DNA of 64,000 nt from Notamacropus eugenii (taxonomy: Eukaryota; Chordata; Mammalia; Diprotodontia; Macropodidae), in NCBI RefSeq assembly GCF_028372415.1, contig NC_092879.1, positions 70,848,412 to 70,912,411 of the forward strand, given 5' to 3'. Shown piece after piece: positions 55,860-64,000 of the stretch. A program made the position numbers and the translations under genes. Position 1 is the stretch's first letter. The number at the start of each line of letters is the position of its first letter. Below the pieces are notes generated by a model that worked only from the letters and a program-made list of their open reading frames with translations, was not told where the DNA came from and searched no databases.

Positions 55860-56595
55860 AATCCTTTAAAAATTAATTTCTATTTTAAAAATTCTTAACT
55901 TAAACGTGAAAAACCATATTTCCATAAACACAGCAGGACACAAAAAGATCATTATATATATGAAATCATGAATCTCAACTTCATACCACTTGCTTTAAAA
56001 AGAGTATGTAATAAATTCCACACATTACTTACAAAACAGCCCTACTTGTCTGGTTTCCTTCTGAACTTCCTTCTGTTCTCTTCTGTGCATTTCTAAAAAT
56101 GTTTCAATGGCCCTCTTTTTTGGGCATCACTATTGCTTACCTCCCCCTCTCCTCACAGCCCTACCCTTCAATTAAAAAACCCAGAGAAAGAGAAAGAAAA
56201 CTCTTGTAATGAATTAGCAAAACAAACCCACACAGTGGCCATGTTCAAAAATGTACGTCTCTTTCTGCCTCTTGTGTCCATAAGCTGTCTGTCAGGAAGT
56301 GGCGGCTAACATGTTTCATCACAGGTCCTCTGAAGACCTAGCCTATCACTGCATTGATCAGCGCTCTTAAGCCTTTCTGAGCTTTTTTCTTTCAGTGCCC
56401 TTGTTATAAATTGCTTTTCTTGTTCTGTGTACTTCACTCTGCATTATTCCATACCATTCAGAATTTTCTGAAATCATCTCTTTTCCACTTATTATAGCAC
56501 AATAATATTCCATGATACTCATACTCCACTTTTTCCCTAGGCATTCCCCTGTTAATGGGCACCTCTTTGCATTGTAATTTTTTCTTTTTAATTCC
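55860..56595 (-). mobile_element. Old L1 3' fragment
   Basis: CTCTGCATTATTCCATACC, TTATAGCACAATAATATTCC, CATTCCCCTGTTAATGGGCA: a second independent antisense L1 3' end. Confidence 0.65.
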
Positions 56596-56599
56596 CCTT

Positions 56600-58528
56600 T
56601 TTCAAAAAATAGATTCTTGTTATCTTTTATTCTTAGTATAGATTTCCTTATGCTATTTCTCTCCCTGCTTCTCCCAGTGAGTCATCCCTTATAACAAAGA
56701 ATTTAAATTTTAAATAAGAGGAAGAAGATAAAATAATTCATAATCTATTAGCACAATGAAAAGATCTGACATCATATGCACTGCTCCACATTCTTGGACC
56801 CTGACTTCTACAAAGGAATAAAGGAGAGAGCTTCTCTTATCTCTTATTCTTATCCTTTGAAATTTCACAATTTTCATTTTTGACTGTTTTGTGGTGTTCT
56901 TTTCATGTTCATTGTTGTAGTCGTTGTGTATATATTTTTCCCCATCTCTGCTTACTTCACTTTGCATCACTTCATCTGAGTCTTTCCCTGTTTCCCTGTA
57001 GCCATTATGTTTGTTGTTTCTTATGACACAATAATACTCAGCTACATTCATGTACCACAGTTTGTTTTGCCATTCCCCAAATGATGGGTGTCTGCTTTGT
57101 TTTCTAGTTCTTCACTATCACAAAAGTGTTGCTATAAATATTTGGGGATATGTGGGAATTTTTTTCTCTTTGTTAGTGACCTCCTTAGGCTATATCTTGT
57201 CTAGCAGTAAAAACTCAATGCCAAAGACATTTTAGTTTCTTTCTTTGCATAATTCCAAATTTTTAGCATAATTAATAATTACTTTTCATAATGCTTGGAT
57301 CAATTCACAGTTCACTCAACAGCATAGTAGTGTGCTTATCTTTCTACAGTCACTACAACATTGACTATGACCTTCCTTGTTGTCTTTGTTGATCTGCTGG
57401 CTGTGAGATACAACCTCAGAGTTATTTTGACTTGCATTTTTCCTGTTATTAGTAATTTGGAACATTCTTTCATGGTTGCAATTCTTTTAAAGAACTATTT
57501 GTTCATATCCTTTGACCACTTATCTCTTGAGGGATAGTTTTTGATCTTCTATATTTGTGCAGTTTCCTATAAATCTTGGATAGCAGAGACCCTTATCATA
57601 GTTATTTAATGCAAAGACTTTTTCCAATTAGCCATTTCCCTTTTTATCATAGTTGTGTTAGTTTAGCTTGTGAATTTTTTTGCAATTTTATACAATTGAA
57701 ATTATTTGTATAATCTTCTGTGATTACTTCTATGTCATATTTGGTTCATAATTCATCCTTAGATCTGTGAAAAGTACCTGATATGATTTTTTCTTTTTTA
57801 AAATAATATGTTTAATATCCAAGATGCATTCATTTTAAACTTATTGGGGTATATGACATAAGATGCTGTTCTGAATCTAATTTCTGCCAAATTGCTTTCT
57901 AGTTTTCCTAGCAATTGTGGTCAAGTAGAGAGTTCTTCCTCAGGTAATTTATTTTCTACAGTTTCTGAAAGACTGTGTTACTGAGTTCAATGGTTTATTT
58001 CTTCCTTATGTAGTCTGTCCTACTGATCTACTTTTCTATTTCCTAATAAGTACTGAATAATTTTGATGATTTCAGCTTTAGAATATAATTTGAAGTCTAA
58101 AAATGCTGCTTTTCCTTCATTTTGATTTTTTCCCATTATTTCCCTTAAGATTACAGATCTTATGTTCCTCCAAATGAATTTTTTTTGTTATTTTGTCTAG
58201 TTGTGTAATGTATTCCTTTGATAGTTTGCTTGGTTTAGCATGAAATCTGCAAATTAATTTGGGTAATATTGCCATTTATATTGGCATGGCCCAGCCATGA
58301 GCACTGAATATCTTTCTAGTTTTTAAAATCGTTCTTAAATGAATAAAGAGGTGTGTTATAAACATATCTATGCAGGTTCTGAGTGTGCCTTGGTTGATTG
58401 ACTCTAAAATATTCTATGTTATTTTATAGTTATTATAAATGAAATCTCCATTCCTCTTATATCCTCCAGGATTACCTCATTGCTATATAGAAATACTGTT
58501 GAATTTTATGAGTTTATTTTGTATCCTG
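56600..58528 (-). mobile_element. L1 ORF2 3' half, decayed
   Basis: GCCATTCCCCAAATGATGGG, CACTATCACAAAAGTGTTGC, GTTCATATCCTTTGACCACT, GCTGTGAGATACAACCTCAG, TATTGCCATTTATATTGGCA. Sequence parallels the 58.8-61 kb L1 in the same order. Many stops; cut at its 5' side by the 58.5-kb insertion. Confidence 0.8.
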
Positions 58529-58530
58529 TT

Positions 58531-58835
58531 TCTTTTTTTTTTTTCTGGGTAAAGAAACCAACGTTTATTAAGAGAAACAAAGGTGGGGTTCTGAAATCTG
58601 CCCAGTACGGTTTGAGACCACAAGTAGCAGAATTCACAAGTATTTATAATTTTCTTGATTCATGCGTGGCTTAAGTTGGTCAACCCATGGTGCACATGAT
58701 CAGCTCTTTTGCTCAGGCAGTTGAGCTCATGGCTCAGATGGGTCTATCTGTGACTCAAGAATAAGTCCAGGGAAGTTTATTACACATAGCTCTACCTTTT
58801 ACATTTCTTATGATGTAGTTAACCTATTACTTATG
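58531..58835 (-). mobile_element. Polyadenylated retroposed sequence, unidentified
   Basis: On the minus strand it ends AATAAACGTTGGTTTCTTTA, CCCAG and an A-run of about 12 (T-run at 58531-58544 on +). It sits between two L1 copies and resembles neither. It could be a processed transcript or the 3' end of an ERV or other element. Confidence 0.45.
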
Positions 58836-59209
58836 GTGCTTATTTTTTTGATTTTTTTTGATTATTTTATTTGTTTTCAGTGTTTTACAATCCCTTCCAT
58901 AAATCTTAGATTTTTCCACTCCCTACCCCCCCTTCCACCCTACTTTCCCACTCCCTCCCTGAGATGGCATACAGTTTTATATAGGTTCTACACATTCATT
59001 CCTATTAAATACATTCTCATGTTAGTCATGTTGCATAGAAGAATTAAAATGAATGGGAGAAATCATAAAACAAACCAAAACATAATACAAAAGAAAATGA
59101 TCTGTTTCATTCTGCAATCGAATTCCATAGTTCTTCCTCTGGATGTGGAAGGCATTTTGCCTTAAGAGACCATTGGGAATTATTTAAGTCCTTGCATTGC
59201 AATGAAAGA

Positions 59210-62200
59210 CTAAGTCTACCAGAAAAATTCCTTACACACTGTGGTTATTGTTGTGTACAAAGTTCTCCTGGTTCTGCTCCTTTCATTCAGCATCAGTTCA
59301 TATAAGTCTTTTCAGGCCTTTCTGAAGTCTTCCTGTTCATTGTTTCTTATAGCACAATAGTATTCCATTACATTCGTATACCACAATTTATTCAGCCATT
59401 CCCCAATTGATGGGCATCCCCTTGATTTCCAGTTTTTGGCCACCACAAAGAGAGCTGCTGTAAATATTTTTGTAAATGTGGAGTACTTTCTCATTTTTAT
59501 GATCTCTTGGGAATACAGTCCTAGAAGCAGTATTGCTGTGTCAAAGGGTATGCACATTTTTGTAGCCCTTTGAGCATAGTTCCAGATTGCTCTCCAGAAT
59601 GGTTGGATTAGCTCATAGCTCCATTAACAATGAATTAGTGTTCCAACTCTCCCACATCTTCTCCAACATTTATCATCTTCCTATTTTGTCCTGTTACAGA
59701 GTTGCTTTGATTTGCATCTCTCTAATCAATAGTGATTTAGAGCATTTTTTCATATGACTATAGATAGCTTTCATTTCTGCCTCTGAAAACTGCCTGTTCA
59801 TATCCTTTGACCATTTATCAATTGGGGAATGACTTTTATTCTTGTACATTTGACTCAGTTTTCTATATATTTTAGAAATGAGGCCTTTGCCACAGATACT
59901 AGTTGCAAAAATTCTTTCCCAGTTTTTTGCTTCCCTCCTAATCTTGATTTCATTGGGTTTGGTTGTGCAAAAATATTTCAATTTAATGTAATCAAAATTA
60001 TCCATTTTGCACTTCATAAAGTTTTTTGTCTCTTATTTAGTCAAAAATTCTTCCTTTCTCCATAAATCTGACAAATACACTATTCATTGCTACACTAATT
60101 TGTTTATAATATCAGTCTTTATACCTAGATTGTGTATCCATTTGGACTTTATTCTTGTGTGTACAGTGTCAGGTATTGGTCTATTCCTAGTTTCCACCAC
60201 ACTGTTATCCAGTTTTCCCAGCAATTTTTGTCAGACAGTGAGTTCTTATCCCAGAAGCTGGAGTCCTTGGGTTTATCAAACAGTAGATTGCTATATTCAT
60301 TGACTACTGTGTCTTGAGTGCCTAAAATATTCCACTGGTCTACCCTTCTGTTTCTTAGCCAGTACCAAGTGGTTTTGATAATTGCTGCTTTATAATACAA
60401 TTTGAGATCTGGTAGAGCTAGTCCAGCTTCCCTAGCATTTCTTTTCATTAGTTCCCTGGATATTCTGGACCTTTTCTTCTTCCAGATGAATTTTGATAAT
60501 ATTTTTTTCCTAGCTCTAGAAAATAATTATCTGATAGTTTGATTGGTGTGGCATTGAATGAGTAAATTAATTTAGGTACAATTGTCATTTTTATTATATC
60601 GGCTCGGCCTATCTACAAACAACTGATGTCTTTCCACTTACTTAGATCTGACTTTATTTTTGCAAGAAGTGTTTTGTAATTGTGTTCATACAGTACCTGG
60701 ATTTGTTTTGGCTGGTAGACTCACAAATATTTTATAGTGTCTACCCTAGTTTTACATGGGATTTCTCTTTCTATCTCTTGCTGTTGGGCTTTGTTAGTAA
60801 TATAGAGAAATGCAGAAGATATGTGTGGGTTTATTATGTAACCTGCAACTTTTCTAAAGTTGTTTATTATTTCAAGTAGCTTTTTACTTGAATCTCCGGG
60901 ATTCTCTAAGAATATCATCATATCATCTGCAAAGAGTGATAACTTAGTTTCTTCTTTGCCTATTTTAATTCCTTCAATTTCTTTTTCTTCTCTTATTGAT
61001 ACAATTTATATTTCTAGTACCATATGGAATAATTCTGGTGATAATGGACATGTTTGGTTCACCCCTGATCTTATTGGAAATGCATCTAGCTTAACCCCAT
61101 TGCGTATAATGCTTGCTGAAGGTTTGAGGAAGATACTTCTTATTGTTTTATAGAAAGTTCCATTTATTTCTATGCTCTCCAGTGTTTTCAATAGGAATGG
61201 GTGTTGTATGTTTTCAAAAGCTTTTTCTGCATCTATTGAGATAATCATGTGGTTTCTGTTAGTTTTGTGGTTGATATGATCAATAATGCTAATAGTTTTC
61301 CTAATATTGAACCAGCCCTGCATTTCTGGTGTAAATCCTACCTGACCATAATGTATTATTCTCGTGATAAATTGCTGTATTCTTTTTGCTAAAATTTTAT
61401 TTAAAATTCTTGCATCTATATTCATTAGAGAAATTGGTCTATAATTTTCTTTCTCTGTTTTGGCTCTTCCTGGTTTAGGTATCAGAACCATATTTGTATC
61501 ATAAAAAGAATTTGGGAGAACTCCTTCCACAATTTTCCCAAATAATCTATATAGTATTGGAATTAACTGTTTTTTAAATGTTTGATAGAAATCACTTGTA
61601 AATCTGTCCAGCCCTGGAGATTTTTTCCTAGGGAGTTCATTGATGACTTGTTCAATTTCTTTTTCTGAGACAGGGTTATTTAAGCGTTCAATTTCCTCTT
61701 CTGTTAATCTGGGCAATTTATATTTTTTAAAATAATCATCCATCTCATTTAGATTGTCGAATTTATGGGCATACAGTTTGGCAAAGTAATTTCTAATTAT
61801 TGTTTTAATTTCCTCCTCATTGGAGGTGAGTTCACCCTTTTCATTTTTGATATTGGTAATTTGGTTTTCTTCTTTCTTTTTTTAAATCAAATTGACCAAA
61901 AGTTTATCAATTTTATTTTTTTTTATAAAACCAACTCTTAGTTTTATTTGTTAGTTCAATAGTTTTCTTAATTTCAATCTTATTTATCTCTTCTTTGGTT
62001 TTCAGTATTTCTAATTTGGTATTTGCTTGGAGATTTTCAGTTAGTTCTTTTTCTAGCTTTTTCAGACGTATGACCAATTCATTCATCTCCTCTTTCTCTA
62101 TTTTATTCATCTAGGCATTTGGGACAGCTGGGTGGTGCAGTGGATAGAGCACCAGTGCAGGAGTCAGGAGGACCTGAGTTCAAATCTCACCTCAGACACT

Positions 62201-63349
62201 CGACATTCACTAGCTGTGTGACCTTGGGCAAGTCACTTAACCTCAATTGCCTCATCCTGGGTCATCTCTAGTCATCCTGATGAATATCTGATCACTGGAT
62301 TCAGATGGCTCTGGAGGAAAAGTGAGGCTGGTGACCTGCACAGCCCTCCCTCACTCAAAACAAAGTCAAGTGGAGGTCATGTGATCATTTCTGTGATGGC
62401 ATGGTCTTCTTCATCAATGAAGGACAAACACACATGCAAGCATTCAAAGATATACAACTTCCCCTAAGAACTGCTTTTGCAGTATCCCATAAGATTTGGC
62501 AGGTTGTCTCATTATTGTCATTCTCTTGAATGAAGTTGTTTGATTGTTCCTATGATTTGTTGCTTAACCTCCTCATTCTTTATGATTAGATTATTTATTT
62601 TCCAATTAATTTTTGGTCTATCTTTCCATGGCCTTTGATTACATATAATTTTTATTGCATTATGATCTGAGAAGGATGCATTGACTATCTCTGCCTTTCT
62701 GCACCGGATTGTGAATTTTTTATGCCCTAGTACTTGGTCAATTTTTGTATATGTGCCATGTACCGCCAACAAAAGGGTATATTCCTTTCTATCCCCATTC
62801 AATTTTCTCCAGAGATCTATCCTATCTACCTTATCCAAAGTTTTATTCACCTCTGTAACTTCTTTCTTGTTTATTTTGAGGTTAGATTTATCAAGTTCAG
62901 AGAAAGGGAGGTTGAGGTCCCTCAGTAGTATAGTTTTGCTGTCTGTTTCTTCCTGTAACTCCCTTAACTTCTCCTCTAAGAATCTGGATGCTATACCACT
63001 TGGAGCATATATTTTTAGTAATGATATTGCTTCGTTGTCTATGGTGCCTTTTAGGAGGACATATTTTCCTTCCTTATCTCTTTTGATTAGATCTATTTCT
63101 GCTTTTGCTTTGTCTGAGATTAGGATTACTACTCCTACCTTTTTTACATCAGATGAAGCACAATATATTCTGCTCCAATCTTTTACCTTTTCCCTGTGTG
63201 TATCACCCCGTTTCAAATGTATTTCTTGTAAACAACATATTTGTTGGCTTATGGTTTTTAATCCATTCTGTTATCCATCTCCGTTTTATGGGAGAGTTCA
63301 TCCCATTCACATTCACTGTTATGATTACAATCTGTGTCTTTCCCTCCAT
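59210..63349 (-). pseudogene. L1 ORF2 (endonuclease-reverse transcriptase), broken
   Basis: Start ATG at 63347-63349 (MEGKTQIVIITVNVNGMNSP), the usual L1 endonuclease N-terminus. The endonuclease continues to about 62518, with YAPSG, KIDQVLGHK and FSDHNAI. The usual GDFN is RDLN here. The RT domain is about 60700-62110, with [44 protein letters not shown] and FADDM (60919-60933). The C-terminal segments (LPDLKLYYKAAI, DKNCWENWI, KDMNRQFSE, HMKKCSKSLLIREMQIK) are at 59694-60448. Several stops and frame changes (for example TAA near 61004) and the SINE at 62.1-62.4 kb break the frame, so no functional protein is expected. Confidence 0.9.
62120..62437 (+). mobile_element. Full-length marsupial tRNA-derived SINE nested in L1 ORF2
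   Basis: The tRNA-type head has an A-box TGGTGCAGTGG (62133-62143) and a B-box-like AGTTCAAATCT (62177-62187). Then GTGTGACCTTGGGCAAGTCA, CATCCTGATGAATATCTGAT, GGTGACCTGCACAGCCCTCC, ending AAGGACAAACACACA. L1 sequence resumes at once. AGGCATT (62113) and AAGCATT (62438) are a probable short TSD. Its body differs from the Mar1-like copies elsewhere. Confidence 0.88.
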
Positions 63350-64000
63350 CCTCTTTCCCACCGTTTGTGCTTTTAGTTTTCCCTTCTCCCTTCCTCTCCA
63401 CAATGGAGTTTTAATTTTTGACCACCACCACCCGCAGTCTTCCCTTCCTTCTTTCAGCCCCCTCCCTTTTATACCCCTTTACCCTTACTCTACTTCTTCC
63501 CTCCCTTTTAGCCTCCCCTCCCCTTTCTTTCCCCCTTCCCCTCCTACTGCCTATAGAGCTAGTTAGATTTATATACTTAAGTTTGATGTTCCCTCTTTGA
63601 AGCAAATCACATGAGAGTAAATATCAAATAATTCTTATCTGCCTCCCCTCTTTTCCTCTACTGTAATATAATTTGGTGCCTCTTCCTGTGATATAATTTA
63701 CCATTTCTGCCTTCTCCTTTTCACATCTCCTGTTATAATCCCTTTATTCCCTGAAATCACATTTCTATCATCACATCATTTACTTTATACTCACTCCCTC
63801 TATCTACATATAACCCTTCTATATTTCGTAATAAATATACAATTGTCAAGATTAACAAGTACCATCTTCCCTTATAGGGATGTAAACAGTTCGCTTATAT
63901 TGAGTGACAAGTTTTTCCCCCTGTTTACCTTTTTATGCCTCTCTTGAGACATGTGTTTGAAGGTCAAATTTTCTATTGAGTTCTGGTCTTTTTATCAGAA

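Larger units (their letters stand above)
58842..64000 (-). mobile_element. Long L1 element (5' end outside window)
   Basis: The 3' end is at about 58842 (TTTATTTGTTTTCAGTGTTT, GAGATGGCATACAGTTTTAT) and the element runs antisense past the right edge. It contains the 3' UTR (about 58842-59210), an ORF2 region (about 59210-63349) and an ORF1-ORF2 linker that is purine-rich on the coding strand (63350-64000). A Mar1-like SINE is nested at 62120. ORF1 is not in the window. Confidence 0.92.

Noticed and set aside
62681-63566. Long open frames on the plus strand opposite L1 ORF2
   Set aside because: Antisense shadows of the endonuclease region and of the purine-rich L1 linker.
1-64000. CRISPR arrays, operons, tRNA or rRNA genes
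   Set aside because: No regularly spaced direct repeats, no bacterial gene organisation, and no tRNA fold beyond degenerate SINE heads. The window is vertebrate nuclear DNA.

Overview
This is a vertebrate nuclear-genome window, almost certainly from a marsupial. It carries one confident protein-coding gene, VMA21, in a background dense with transposable elements. The marsupial assignment rests on the repeats. There are tRNA-derived CORE-SINEs whose 3' tail matches a BovB/RTE LINE (Mar1-like). There is an RTE (BovB-type) LINE 3' end. One L1 lineage has a 3' end that recurs at about 10.4, 18.5, 34.0 and 58.8 kb. MIR, MIR3, L2 and L3/CR1 copies are numerous and still easy to read. VMA21 is X-linked in eutherians and lies in the ancient conserved part of the X, so the window is probably X-chromosomal. 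That last step is inference from one gene.

Layout. 0-10 kb: intergenic DNA with scattered MIR/MIR3/Mar1 SINEs, an L3 fragment, a hAT remnant and the RTE 3' end (6.57-6.99 kb). 10-20 kb: an L1 with clean 15-bp target-site duplications, a complete hAT MITE, a 7SL-RNA-derived fragment, and an L1 split by a solo LTR. 20-29 kb: mostly unassigned sequence, a locally duplicated and inverted segment (21.9-23.1 kb), a long L2 copy (25.9-26.9 kb) and a second solo LTR of the same family (27.5-28.1 kb). 29-36 kb: a highly similar 125-bp inverted repeat with a 1.1-kb spacer, L3 copies, and an internally duplicated L2 interrupted by an L1. 37.8-45.9 kb: the VMA21 locus on the + strand. It has a CpG-island promoter with a GC box and two palindromic E-boxes, three coding exons (53, 110 and 143 nt, together exactly 101 codons plus stop), and a repeat-poor 3' UTR with two poly(A) signals. 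46-55 kb: intergenic L2/MIR/Mar1 repeats. 55-64 kb: four consecutive antisense L1 copies. The last is a long element with an ORF2 region (endonuclease and reverse transcriptase) broken by stops and frameshifts, and with a SINE nested inside it.

VMA21 encodes an endoplasmic-reticulum assembly chaperone of the V-ATPase membrane sector. Nothing else reads as a functional gene, and the other open frames examined are repeats, antisense shadows of repeats, or low-complexity DNA. I found no CRISPR array, operon, tRNA gene or rRNA gene, and nothing that looks like a new multi-gene system. The most interesting structures are the two inverted-repeat arrangements (29.6/30.8 kb and 21.9/22.2 kb), the 7SL-derived fragment, the repeated LTR-like/L3 composite (16.1 and 32.5 kb), the unidentified polyadenylated retroposed sequence at 58.5 kb, and the E-box architecture of the VMA21 promoter. 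Family names were assigned by eye; exact subfamilies and boundaries would need a repeat-library search.
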